Of a DNA stretch of 51,478 nt, positions 16,970 to 25,453 are shown piece after piece. The translations under genes were made by a program, and so were the position numbers. Source of the stretch: GCA-2687515 sp002687515 (GTDB taxonomy: Bacteria; Pseudomonadota; Alphaproteobacteria; Rhodospirillales; UBA2165); the NCBI GenBank assembly GCA_030745835.1, contig JASLNU010000034.1:1-51478 (forward strand). The letters run 5' to 3'. How positions within the stretch are numbered: position 1 is the first letter of the stretch; every line of letters begins with the position of its first letter. The notes beneath the pieces are model-generated. The model made no database searches. It was not told the origin of the DNA and saw only the letters and a list, made by a program, of their open reading frames with translations.

Positions 16970-17947
16970 TCATTTCGAAGCGGCCGCCAGCAGCTTCTTC
17001 GAGGCGGATACGCCGCCCGCGATAAAAGCATCCAGCTTGGCCCCGGAAATCAGGACCGGGCCGCTGTAGGATTTGTTGATGAACTGGTTTGCCTTGGTGG
17101 ATTTATCGCGGACAATTTCCTGGATCGCCGAAGTCAGGGTGCTTCGCGCAGCCGAAGAAAGCCCAGGCGGCGCGACAAACATGAACTTGGCGCCGAAATC
17201 ATAGGGAACACCAAGCTCGGTCATGGTCGGCGCGTCGGGCGAAATTTTCAAGCGCTTGGTTTCGCCGGAAATCACATTGACGAATTGGCCGGCGAGGACA
17301 CCCTTGGTCTGAATGCCGGCGCCCCAGCCGATGTTGATATCGTCGGCCACGAGAGCATTCATGATGCCCTTGCCGCCCCGCAATCCGCTGACGATGTTGA
17401 ATTTGACGCCCAAAGCCTGGTTCAAGAGAACCGAGGCGTCTTCCAGTTTCGGGCTCATGGTGCCGATCGAAATCTTCTTGCCCGACTTCCATGCCGCAAC
17501 CACATCCTTGATAGATTTCCAGCCGCTGCTCTTCTTGACGTAAACCCCCATACGCGAGCCGGTGGTCGTCGTCAGATAGGTAAAGTCCTTGATACCATAA
17601 CCGGCCTTTTTCGAGGCGATCATGTTGTAACCATAGGATTCGGTGATCGCCATGCCGATGGCCAAACCGTCGGCGGGCTGCTTCTTAAGTTTCCGCGACA
17701 TCACGACGCCGCCCTTGCCGGGAACGTTTTCGGGGATGATCTTCCAGCCGCGGCGTTTCTCGAGCTCTTCGCCAATCAGGCGGGATTGGGTATCGGTGCC
17801 GCCGCCGGCGCGAAATCCGATCATCAATTTGATCGGGCCCGCAGGTTTCCAGCCCTCAGCCTTGGCCGAGCCTACCGGCGCGGAAGCAAAGATCAGTCCG
17901 CCAATCGCCGCGAATACTACGCCACTTGCTACTGTTCTGAATGTCAT
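16970..17947 (-). CDS. TctC/Bug-family periplasmic substrate-binding protein
   Basis: 325 residues with a Sec signal peptide of about 30 residues (VVFAAIGGLIFASAPVGSAKA). The Bug-type core follows (IKLMIGFRAGGGTDTQSRLI), including a ligand-contacting loop near GTDTQ. Bug proteins bind carboxylated or otherwise anionic organics and hand them to TctAB. It is the first gene of the operon. A palindromic operator lies 37-54 bp upstream of the start. Confidence 0.93.
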   Translation of the reverse strand: MTFRTVASGVVFAAIGGLIFASAPVGSAKAEGWKPAGPIKLMIGFRAGGGTDTQSRLIGEELEKRRGWKIIPENVPGKGGVVMSRKLKKQPADGLAIGMAITESYGYNMIASKKAGYGIKDFTYLTTTTGSRMGVYVKKSSGWKSIKDVVAAWKSGKKISIGTMSPKLEDASVLLNQALGVKFNIVSGLRGGKGIMNALVADDINIGWGAGIQTKGVLAGQFVNVISGETKRLKISPDAPTMTELGVPYDFGAKFMFVAPPGLSSAARSTLTSAIQEIVRDKSTKANQFINKSYSGPVLISGAKLDAFIAGGVSASKKLLAAASK

Positions 17948-17983
17948 GATTTCTCTCCGCTGTTAGAATTGATTATTTTAATT

Positions 17984-18001
17984 TAGTTGTTGATACAACT
18001 A
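17984..18001. promoter_or_regulatory. Palindromic operator upstream of tctC
   Basis: Perfect inverted repeat TAGTTGT-TGAT-ACAACTA in the 87-bp gap between tctC and the DUF3604 gene. A close variant lies upstream of the sulfatase-marR-DUF3604 operon (22447-22464). The locally encoded MarR-type protein is the obvious candidate ligand. Binding itself is inference. Confidence 0.7.
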
Positions 18002-18034
18002 TACCCTATTCACATATTATATCAACATACATCC

Positions 18035-20368
18035 CTACTGCTGCCCGGAAGGGTTAAATACGAAGATCGGGCTGCTCCAGGCCTGGAACCCGTCTTCCGT
18101 TGTAACACAAACCCAGAGCGGATTGTCACCGGCCGGGTTTAACGGCACCGGCACCTCCGCTGACAATTGCAGATGCGGATTTTCGTCGGGCAGCCTGAAG
18201 ATACGGAACTTTTTCTCCAAACCGCCACAATCCACGACCACATCCTCGATTCCGATTTCGGGCAATGGCTTGGTCAATTCGCCGTTATTGGAGCGAAGCT
18301 CCAGTACCGCATCATCGGCTCCCTTTAGCCAGACATCGAAACCGCCGTAATTGCCGGTGGTCAACGCATCGAACACGACCGTATCGCCATCCTTCACCTC
18401 CAGCAACCGTTCGTGGTTCCAGGCGTTGATTTTTTCCATGCGTTCGATGGCGGCGCCGCGGAAGCTGGCGCTGCCGGTCCAAATCGATTGGCGGGCACGG
18501 CCCCTATATTCGGCCCCGCACCACAAGACGCGGAAGCGCCGGCCCAGGTCTTCGCTCCCATAGGGACGCAGGGTTTGCACGGTTTCGGCGCCATTGCGCA
18601 CTTCGATCCGCTCGATCGGCGCCGGCGAAACGGCGTTGATGCGGACCATTGCAGTGTTGTCACCTGTCGCCACAATATCGCCCATCATAACCTCGTTGAC
18701 GCCCGAGGTTTTGCTGTCCGGATACGCATTCGGGTCTTGCTCAAACAGCGTGCCGCCGGTCTCGAAGCCGGCGTGGACGGTCAGATGCAGCCGGTTGCCG
18801 GTGGTGCCGTAATGATGGCGCCGGCGTAAGGAGTCGAAGATTCCGTCGCGCGTCAGTTCCTCGGCATAGAAGCAAGTAAGCCCGCCATAGGCGCCGAACA
18901 TGGCGGCCCCGGGATAGCTGGCGCCCGGGCGCCCCTTGTGCCCATCTGAGTTACAGACCACGCCCGAGCGGTGGCCAAGGGGGAAGCCGTCGGTCAACAG
19001 CCACTCGAAGGTGCCCCAGGCGGAATGGATTTCCATGGCCGTTTCCAGTTTCGCATCGTGGGCGAAACGAATGTCGGCATAGCGCCCGCCGACATGGGCG
19101 TAGACCAGGCAATCCTCGTCCCGAAGGGCCTCGAACAAAAGGCGCGCATCGTTGGCGTCGGTGTCGATATCGGACCGGTCGGGCAGAAGGGCGTGGGAGG
19201 AGCGCCGGATTTGCCTTCCTTCTTCCCGGAAATAAACATTGCGGTCGCCGCCGACCGAGGTGTTGCCCGACCATTCATAGCCGGGAAAGGTCACGAAACG
19301 GCCATCTTCGAGATAGGCCGCGGTCAGTTCGTTGACGAAGTTCCAAAAGGCGTTGTTGACCTGAAAATCATTGGCCTGGTGGCTGCTGACATCGAGAAAC
19401 GCCAGGTCGCGGGCAAATTCGAAATATTCCCGGGAATTGTTGATGCCGATGGATTCGCCGCTTTGCCCATGCAGATCACCCCAATAGCCGCCGTATCGGG
19501 ACTCCTGGATCAATAGCGGCCCGGCCTCGCACAGCAGCGCGCCGGCGTCGGCGTCGAAAACCGATACCCGCAACCTGCCTTCCTTCTCAATGCTCAGTTT
19601 CTCGAAGACCAATGATTTTTGGCCTTTGCCGAAGTCCGCGGTCTCGGGCAGGCCCGATACCGGCAGGCTCGCTTCGATGCGCAACCGGGCCTCGGCAAGA
19701 TCGGACGGGTTGCCCCATTCGTCTTCGGCCTTGACGCCCAATTGGAATGTCTCGCCGGGCCGGCGCAAGGTCGGCAGCACGGCGCGCCAGACGGACGGCG
19801 GGCCCGGCACGATGGAAATCGCCGGCTTGTCCTGGATCGGCACGTAGTGGCCGACCGCGCAGGCATCGACCAGAACCTTGAACTCGAACGCACTTTCGAC
19901 AAAGGTCTGCATCTTGAAGCCGGGCGAGCCGCCCGAGGTATCGCCGAAGGTGATGGTGATGGTATCGCCTTCCGACAGGTAGCCGCCCGAAATCCTGGCG
20001 GTCAGGTTTTTCATCCAGGGGCGCGATTGACCGCCGCGCTGGAAACTTAATTGCGGTTCGGTGCCAAGGCTGGTGGTCGCGGTGACATAATTGGGCGCCC
20101 CGGGATCATCCGTCTGCAATCCTCCCCAATCGCCGAAAAACCGGAAAACCACGCGGATGCCACCATTGTCGTCGAGGCCGAAGCGGCCGACCGTGTAGAC
20201 CAGCTTGAAGGTCTGGGTGCTGCGCACCTGGAAGGCGCCTTCCGGTTCAAGTCTGGCTTGCCCGTAAAGGACCGGGTCCTCCGCCGGCACGGCAGCCGGC
20301 CACACCTCTCCGACAAGGGCCGATGCGACGGTTCGGGTGTTCGGCGCGGGCAATTTCCGGTCACTCAT
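18035..20368 (-). CDS. DUF3604 family protein (PHP-like metal hydrolase candidate)
   Basis: 777 residues, matching the length and features of DUF3604 proteins. Around residue 290 is YWGDLHGQSGES, a PHP-type metal-binding start (DLHGQ), followed by SSHQANDF, FPGYEW, YAHVGGRYADI and SDGHKGRPG. These supply the His/Asp ligands expected of a metal-dependent hydrolase. No signal peptide is seen. The start ATG 20368 overlaps the marR stop by 8 bp, so it is the last gene of sulfatase-marR-DUF3604. Family members often sit beside sulfatases and transporters, but I know of no settled reaction. A step in breakdown of the sulfated substrate is inferred. Confidence 0.85.
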   Translation of the reverse strand: MSDRKLPAPNTRTVASALVGEVWPAAVPAEDPVLYGQARLEPEGAFQVRSTQTFKLVYTVGRFGLDDNGGIRVVFRFFGDWGGLQTDDPGAPNYVTATTSLGTEPQLSFQRGGQSRPWMKNLTARISGGYLSEGDTITITFGDTSGGSPGFKMQTFVESAFEFKVLVDACAVGHYVPIQDKPAISIVPGPPSVWRAVLPTLRRPGETFQLGVKAEDEWGNPSDLAEARLRIEASLPVSGLPETADFGKGQKSLVFEKLSIEKEGRLRVSVFDADAGALLCEAGPLLIQESRYGGYWGDLHGQSGESIGINNSREYFEFARDLAFLDVSSHQANDFQVNNAFWNFVNELTAAYLEDGRFVTFPGYEWSGNTSVGGDRNVYFREEGRQIRRSSHALLPDRSDIDTDANDARLLFEALRDEDCLVYAHVGGRYADIRFAHDAKLETAMEIHSAWGTFEWLLTDGFPLGHRSGVVCNSDGHKGRPGASYPGAAMFGAYGGLTCFYAEELTRDGIFDSLRRRHHYGTTGNRLHLTVHAGFETGGTLFEQDPNAYPDSKTSGVNEVMMGDIVATGDNTAMVRINAVSPAPIERIEVRNGAETVQTLRPYGSEDLGRRFRVLWCGAEYRGRARQSIWTGSASFRGAAIERMEKINAWNHERLLEVKDGDTVVFDALTTGNYGGFDVWLKGADDAVLELRSNNGELTKPLPEIGIEDVVVDCGGLEKKFRIFRLPDENPHLQLSAEVPVPLNPAGDNPLWVCVTTEDGFQAWSSPIFVFNPSGQQ

Positions 20369-20864
20369 TTTCCAAATCCTTGAGCATCCTTTCGCCCTCG
20401 GCCTGCAACCTGTCGGACAATGCCTCGAACAGCTTGCGGTCCTCCGGCCCCAGTATTTTATCGAGCCTGGCTTCCCGCTCGTCGGAGTATTTTTTTGCCT
20501 TGCGATATAGGACGCGGCCTTTCGGAGTTATCCGTAAAATAGAAGCGCGCAGATCGTCCGGATCAGGCTGTTCCGAAATCCGGCCATCGTCTAAAAGTTT
20601 TTTCACGGCGCGGCTGACATTGCCCTTATCCATTTTTGCCGTTTCACAAATCTGGCGCGCGGCCAGCGGTCCCAGCGTCGCGAGCATAACCAGAACCCGC
20701 CATTCGGTCATGGTGATGCCACACTTGCTGTGGTAAGTGCGGCCGGCCCAAAGCGAGATGGTGGAGGCGAGTGTCGCGATACGGAATGCCAGGCGATCCC
20801 GTATATCGAATGAACCTTGCCTGGCGTTATTTTTCTTAATTTCGTTCATCCCGCTTCTCGGCAT
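20361..20864 (-). CDS. MarR-family transcriptional regulator
   Basis: About 167 residues from ATG 20864, which overlaps the sulfatase stop by one base (TGATG); ATG 20849 (MNEIKKNN) is an alternative. The winged helix-turn-helix is visible in ITMTEWRVLVMLATLGPL, then ARQICETAKMDKGNVSRAVK and the wing DPDDLRASILRITPKG. Dimerising helices lie at both ends. It sits between the sulfatase and DUF3604 genes and probably represses both operons through the ACAACTA palindromes at 17984 and 22447. The inducer would be the sulfated compound or its product. Confidence 0.92.
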   Translation of the reverse strand: MPRSGMNEIKKNNARQGSFDIRDRLAFRIATLASTISLWAGRTYHSKCGITMTEWRVLVMLATLGPLAARQICETAKMDKGNVSRAVKKLLDDGRISEQPDPDDLRASILRITPKGRVLYRKAKKYSDEREARLDKILGPEDRKLFEALSDRLQAEGERMLKDLENE

Positions 20865-22402
20865 CAAGCCTCGTGCGCCGGCATATCTTCGAGGATATAG
20901 CCGGGCCGGGCATGGATCATGTCGGTAAGTTCCTTAACCAGCGCGCCCTTGCCCGGATCATCAAACAGATTGTGCATCTCGTCCGGGTCTTCGGCCAGGT
21001 CGTACATTTCTCCCGCGCCTGATATCAGTTCGAGCGTCAGTTTCGCGGTTTTGGTGCGGACGGTTCTAAGCTCCAACTCGACGCCGGTGCGGCTCGGCTG
21101 TTGATTCCATTCGCTGTAGGCGACTTCTCGGACTTCGCCGCCATCACCCTCGATCAACGGGCGCAACGATCGGCTTTGAATATCCTCGGGTCGCGAAACT
21201 CCCGCCCAATCATAAAAACTGGCCGCCAGATCGAGGGTTGAAACCGGCATATCGATTACCTTCCCGGCGGGGATGTCCGGACCTTTGACGATCATGCCGA
21301 CGCGCAAAAGCGCCTCATAAGGCGTCGGACCCTTGAGATAGAGCCCGTGATCGCCGAGCAGATCACCGTGGTCGGTGGTGAATATAACGATGGTGTTTTC
21401 GGCAAGGCCGGTTTTTTCCAGGGATTTCAGGATGCGGCCGACACCGTCGTCGATGAACGCAATTTCGCCGTAATAATTGGCCGTCATCTGCCGCAGCTGT
21501 CTGTCGGTTTGCGGCTGGATACGCGAATATTCCATGCGCAGTGTTTTTTGCCACTGGTGCCTGGCCGTCGGTTCGTTTTCCAGCGACGCCCGGTGCCACC
21601 AGGGGCGCCGGTCCAGGTCGCGCCGGTGGCTGCGGGATATATCGACGTCGTCTTCCAGATGCAGGCGGCTCCAAGGTTCCGGGCAGTCAAACGGATGGTG
21701 CGGGTCGGGGTACGAGGCCCAAAGGCAAAAAGGCGCTTCGTCACCCGCCTGTTCCAGGAATTCGATCGTCCGCTCCGTCACCCAGGTCGTCGAATGCCAC
21801 GCGGCCGGCAGTTTCGAAAACCAGGTTTGGGCGGCCTCTGGCGCTGGTCCGAAATCCTGTTGCCATAATTCCCAGGCTTCGCCGGCCCGGCCATGTTCCC
21901 AGAACCAACGCTCGAACTGATGCCCGCGGGGCGGTTTTTCGCAGGGCAAAAGATCGTGCCAATGACCGAGAATCATAAGCTCCATATGGTCGAATCCCAT
22001 ATAGGGCCCGGACCAATCGGCCGGAAAATTAGCCGACTGATCGCGGGATTCGGGCGCCCCATAGGGCGTGCATTCCGGATGGTCACCGAAATGCGCCTTG
22101 CCGATCAATGCGCTGCGATATCCGTCATTTGCCAGGGTCCGGGCCCAGCCCATTTCTCCAACTTCAGGATCAAGACTGACATTGTTGTCGTAAACGCCGT
22201 GGCTGAGCGGCAGCAAGCCGGTAAGCATGGAAGCCCGCGCCGGCTGACACACCAGGCTGGGCGTAACGGCGGCGCCGAAACGGGTACCGGATTCCGCCAT
22301 TCGATCGAGATGAGGCGTCTTGATCCGGCGGCCCTCGAAACCGAAACAATCCCAGCGGTGCTGATCCGAGGTAATCAGCAGAAAATTTGGCCGCGTAGTC
22401 AA
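20864..22402 (-). CDS. Sulfatase (type I, formylglycine-dependent), second copy
   Basis: 512 residues from a TTG start at 22402, chosen because GGGAGG precedes it by about 9 bases and the protein then begins TTRPNFLLITSDQHRWD, as sulfatases do. Upstream in-frame ATG 22477 would add 25 unlike residues and would place the operator inside the gene. The activation motif is C52-Q-P-A-R56, metal-site segments are ITSDQH and FTTDHGDLLGDHG. No signal peptide. It is clearly different from the sulfatase at 13264, so the two likely act on different esters or successive steps. It is the first gene of the sulfatase-marR-DUF3604 operon. Confidence 0.92.
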   Translation of the reverse strand: MTTRPNFLLITSDQHRWDCFGFEGRRIKTPHLDRMAESGTRFGAAVTPSLVCQPARASMLTGLLPLSHGVYDNNVSLDPEVGEMGWARTLANDGYRSALIGKAHFGDHPECTPYGAPESRDQSANFPADWSGPYMGFDHMELMILGHWHDLLPCEKPPRGHQFERWFWEHGRAGEAWELWQQDFGPAPEAAQTWFSKLPAAWHSTTWVTERTIEFLEQAGDEAPFCLWASYPDPHHPFDCPEPWSRLHLEDDVDISRSHRRDLDRRPWWHRASLENEPTARHQWQKTLRMEYSRIQPQTDRQLRQMTANYYGEIAFIDDGVGRILKSLEKTGLAENTIVIFTTDHGDLLGDHGLYLKGPTPYEALLRVGMIVKGPDIPAGKVIDMPVSTLDLAASFYDWAGVSRPEDIQSRSLRPLIEGDGGEVREVAYSEWNQQPSRTGVELELRTVRTKTAKLTLELISGAGEMYDLAEDPDEMHNLFDDPGKGALVKELTDMIHARPGYILEDMPAHEA

Positions 22403-22446
22403 TAGGGTGAACCTCCCGTGATCCGACAATTTCCGACCCTGGTATT

Positions 22447-22464
22447 TGATTGTAAATACAACTA
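22447..22464. promoter_or_regulatory. Operator-like palindrome upstream of the sulfatase-marR-DUF3604 operon
   Basis: TGATTGT-AAAT-ACAACTA lies 45 bp before the TTG start. The right half is identical to the tctC operator (17995-18001) and the left half differs at two positions. It would give MarR autoregulation. Confidence 0.62.
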
Positions 22465-22528
22465 AGTATTTCGGCAAATATTTTGATGCCGGCGGCGACG
22501 GAAATGGGCGAGCCGCGCCGAACTATGG

Positions 22529-23437
22529 TCAGAACCCGCGGCCCCTCCGGTCGACGCCTTTTCTCCGGTCTTCGCCCTCAAACGGACGCCGGCCCATGCG
22601 CCGATCTCCAAATTTCCGCCGCGCCCAGCTGGTGTGTTGCCTCGGTGCGCCGATTTTGGCCGGCGCCGGCTTTTTCGCTTTTGCCGTCTCGTAAACCAAC
22701 CTTGCCTGATATTCGCGCCGCTTCTTCCAAAGCAGCTTGGCCCAAACCGGCGCGTCTTCGTCGGGTTCATCGAACTCCAATGAAAGTCCGCCATTTTCCA
22801 ATGCTTCGGGCAATTTATCGAGACTTAGACTGCCATCTTCCAGGGCCAAATCGCCGGCATCGACGGCCCGCAGAATTTCCGGAACCTCGATGGTGTAGAA
22901 CCGCTCACCAAGAACCTGTACGCCGACATCGTTGACGATATTGGCGGCAAGGATGAATCCCTTTTTGGGGCTGATCGAATAAAAGCGCATGACCAATTGT
23001 TCACCGCGCAGCGCGGCGCGCCCCGCCCCGGCAACGACCCTTTGTTCAAATGCTTTTTGGCAAATCAGCTTGGTCGCCGTATACAGCCGTCCGCCGCGGC
23101 TTCCGATGGCGTCATAGATCGGCGCCAAATCCATAATATGGATGATGTCGCCCTTGCCGCCCCATTCGCCGCTGAGCACATCCTCGCCCTTGACGCCCGA
23201 AAGCTTGGTCGCCTTGACCTTACGGACTTCGGCCTCGACCTGCTTATCGATGTCCTCGGAAGTCTCCTCCTCAACCTCGCCCAATGCCTTGGCTAATTTC
23301 CGGAAGATGGATTCTTTTTTTCTTTGACAATCAATCGCTTGGCTTTCTTGAGATCGCGACACCCCGCAAAACTTCCTGATCGGTGCGAACACGGCCCACA
23401 CTGAATTTCTCTGAATGAGTGAGAAACTTGAAATCAC
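22529..23437 (-). CDS. Protein of unknown function with Arg-rich tail
   Basis: The open frame allows up to 302 residues, but the start is unclear. GTG 23437 has no ribosome site, GTG 23362 is also possible, and the first 40 residues look unlike the rest. From about residue 41 there is a charged coiled-coil-like segment (RKLAKALGEVEEETSEDIDK). A central region contains IIHIMDLAPIYDAIGSRGGR. The C-terminus is strongly basic (RRMGRRPFEGEDRRKGVDRR). I recognise no family. A run of seven A on the coding strand near 23315-23321 could hide a frameshift, because the neighbouring frame upstream of it reads a plausible LKKAKRLIVKEKK. Confidence 0.6.
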   Translation of the reverse strand: MISSFSLIQRNSVWAVFAPIRKFCGVSRSQESQAIDCQRKKESIFRKLAKALGEVEEETSEDIDKQVEAEVRKVKATKLSGVKGEDVLSGEWGGKGDIIHIMDLAPIYDAIGSRGGRLYTATKLICQKAFEQRVVAGAGRAALRGEQLVMRFYSISPKKGFILAANIVNDVGVQVLGERFYTIEVPEILRAVDAGDLALEDGSLSLDKLPEALENGGLSLEFDEPDEDAPVWAKLLWKKRREYQARLVYETAKAKKPAPAKIGAPRQHTSWARRKFGDRRMGRRPFEGEDRRKGVDRRGRGF

Positions 23438-23681
23438 TCAACCATCCATCCGATTTTCTTAAGGTGTTTAAATAAAGAAACACCCGGATACGGAGAATTT
23501 TCCTATGATGGGATTGTTCCGGCTTAGGGCTAGCCGGTCAACTTGTGTATAACCGAATACACCGCAACCGGGAGCGCAACATTAAATGAATTTTGGAAAA
23601 TAGCGCTTGAACCCGCTCTAGCCGCCGCTATTCCATTCCGGCTGCTGGCAGACGGCCTCTCGAGGGATCCCGAAGGCGGCT
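23438..23681. other. Non-coding gap with two hairpins
   Basis: No gene is seen. Two stem-loops are present: GGTGTTT/AAACACC at 23463-23484 (8-base loop) and CCGGCT/AGCCGG at 23519-23537 (7-base loop). Neither is followed by a clear T-run on the minus strand, so termination after the DUF2336 gene is only possible. Confidence 0.4.
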
Positions 23682-24821
23682 TTAGGTGAGTTCCAGTTCG
23701 CGAATCGCGCGGCGGTAATCGACATGTTCGCGCCAACGTCCGGCGATCCTAGCGGCGGCTTCCGGCGATATCCGGTCATAGATACCAAGCAGTTTGCGTA
23801 AATCCCGACGCAAACCTTGCTCGCTTGAACTAAGAGCCTTGCGTGAACAGGCAAATATCGACGCCGTCACGGATTTTCCGAGATCGGCCGAGCGGCAGGC
23901 AGCGGCCAGCCCGATCCCCTCATTGTCAGACAGCATTTCCATGATCGTTCCGCTGGGAACATTGGCGTATTTCTGGAACATGGCGATGAACAGCCGCACC
24001 TCGCCCTGTTGAAGGGCAAGGATCATGGTATCTGTCGACAATTGGCCTTCGTTGTCCAGCTCCCGCGCCAGCTTGATTTCGGCCCCCTCGGCGGCGCCAT
24101 TGTGGCGCGATGCGAGCTCTTCGATCACCGCGTTTTCTATGACCTCGTCGATAAATTCCGAATCCATTTCGAAGTTGTCGATGATATGCTGCTTGAGCGT
24201 CATCGACACCCAAGTGAACATCCGTTTTGCAAGCTCCGGATCAAGCTCCTCCCGATTGATGATCGGACCCTGATAGGCGGTTATGCGTTTTGATTCTTCG
24301 GCCAGATATTCGATGGTGGTGCTGGAAATTTTGGCGTTTTTATTTAACAGCAGGCTGCAAATAACCCCTTCATCGCCCTCCTCAACCAGTGCATCGGAGA
24401 CGCCTTCGCTTAGGATCGGGCGCTTAGCGACGGCGAGCTGGTGTTCGATGCCGCGGCTGTGGATGATTTTGACCAAATCCTGGTCGAGCAGGGACCGGCT
24501 TTCGGAGAGCATGGGAATGGCGACGGGCACTTCATCGTTGGCCAGAAAAAAAGCCAGTTCCCGGGGCACACCATCCAATTTTGCTAATTTCTCGCTGACC
24601 AACTGCCGCAGCGACATCTCGACGTCCTGAACCAGATGGAACAGGATATCGAACATCATTTCCTGTTCACTGGGGCTCAAGGAAGAATAGCGTTCGAGGA
24701 AAACCTCGGAGACAACGCTGGTAAGTTTTTCCCGCCCTTCGGCCGTATTATCGCGCGCCAGCCGATAAAGGTCGGTGCTTTGCTCCAAAGCCTTTTTCGG
24801 GTTACTCAATAACGCCTCCAT
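23682..24821 (-). CDS. DUF2336 family protein
   Basis: Starting at ATG 24821 (MEALLSNPKKALEQ) the protein has 379 residues. The frame continues up to 24965, but the added 48 residues look unlike the family. It is an all-helical, HEAT-repeat-like acidic protein: LFHLVQDVEMSLRQLVSEKL, VAIPMLSESRSLLDQDLV and IEYLAEESKRITAYQ match the DUF2336 pattern common in Caulobacterales and Rhodospirillales. No catalytic motif or membrane segment is visible. Its function is unknown; a scaffold or signalling role is often supposed from the fold. It is transcribed in the same direction as the unknown gene downstream, after a 244-bp gap. Confidence 0.8.
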   Translation of the reverse strand: MEALLSNPKKALEQSTDLYRLARDNTAEGREKLTSVVSEVFLERYSSLSPSEQEMMFDILFHLVQDVEMSLRQLVSEKLAKLDGVPRELAFFLANDEVPVAIPMLSESRSLLDQDLVKIIHSRGIEHQLAVAKRPILSEGVSDALVEEGDEGVICSLLLNKNAKISSTTIEYLAEESKRITAYQGPIINREELDPELAKRMFTWVSMTLKQHIIDNFEMDSEFIDEVIENAVIEELASRHNGAAEGAEIKLARELDNEGQLSTDTMILALQQGEVRLFIAMFQKYANVPSGTIMEMLSDNEGIGLAAACRSADLGKSVTASIFACSRKALSSSEQGLRRDLRKLLGIYDRISPEAAARIAGRWREHVDYRRAIRELELT

Positions 24822-24973
24822 TTTGGCGGCCAGGCCGTTCAAATAATACTTGTTTCGGCACTCCGCCGGATCGAACTCACTCAATTCCGCCGGTCCATTT
24901 CCAATGCTAGCACAAACCATCACCGGCAACCAAGGAGCGGGAAACCGAAATAGTGGATGGCGCAAGATTACCG

Positions 24974-25453
24974 CTAACCCGTCGCCGTCAGCGTCTTTCC
25001 ACCTGCTTCGGCGGGCGTAGCACCGATCAACACAAATGCGATGATGCAGGGTTCTGTCCCAGAATTAACCCAATTGTGGATGGTGCCGCGCTGGACCAGC
25101 ACGTCGCCGGCTTTCAGGTTTACCACCGTGCCTTCCAGGTCCATTGCGATTTCACCGGACAGCACCACCGCATAATCGATGGTATCGGTGCGGTGATCGC
25201 GCGGCGCGACGCCGGGCATGTATTCGACGATGCGGAAGATCGATCCGCCCGCCAATCCGCCGAAGACATCGCGCAAGGCTTCGTCCGCAATCTCGGCGAC
25301 GCCGGAATTATCGGCGGGCGTCTTCTCAGTGGTCCAGATAACGCAGCCGGAATGGCCCGGACGCCGGGTGACGACATTGCCGGAAACCTCATCGATTTGG
25401 ACGACCGCCTTGCCGCCCGCGTCATGGCCGGTCACCACTCTTCGTATATTCAT
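24974..25453 (-). CDS. Cupin-domain protein
   Basis: 159 residues from ATG 25453, which overlaps the ThDP enzyme stop as ATGA. One conserved beta barrel is evident: DYAVVLSGEIAMDLEG is cupin motif 1 and GTIHNWVNSGTEPCIIAFVL is motif 2, with VLVQRG between them. Motif 1 lacks the usual His pair, so metal binding is doubtful. Likely the last gene of the FAH hydrolase, ThDP enzyme, cupin operon. Family members act as small isomerases, dioxygenases or ligand binders; which one is not clear here. Confidence 0.85.
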   Translation of the reverse strand: MNIRRVVTGHDAGGKAVVQIDEVSGNVVTRRPGHSGCVIWTTEKTPADNSGVAEIADEALRDVFGGLAGGSIFRIVEYMPGVAPRDHRTDTIDYAVVLSGEIAMDLEGTVVNLKAGDVLVQRGTIHNWVNSGTEPCIIAFVLIGATPAEAGGKTLTATG

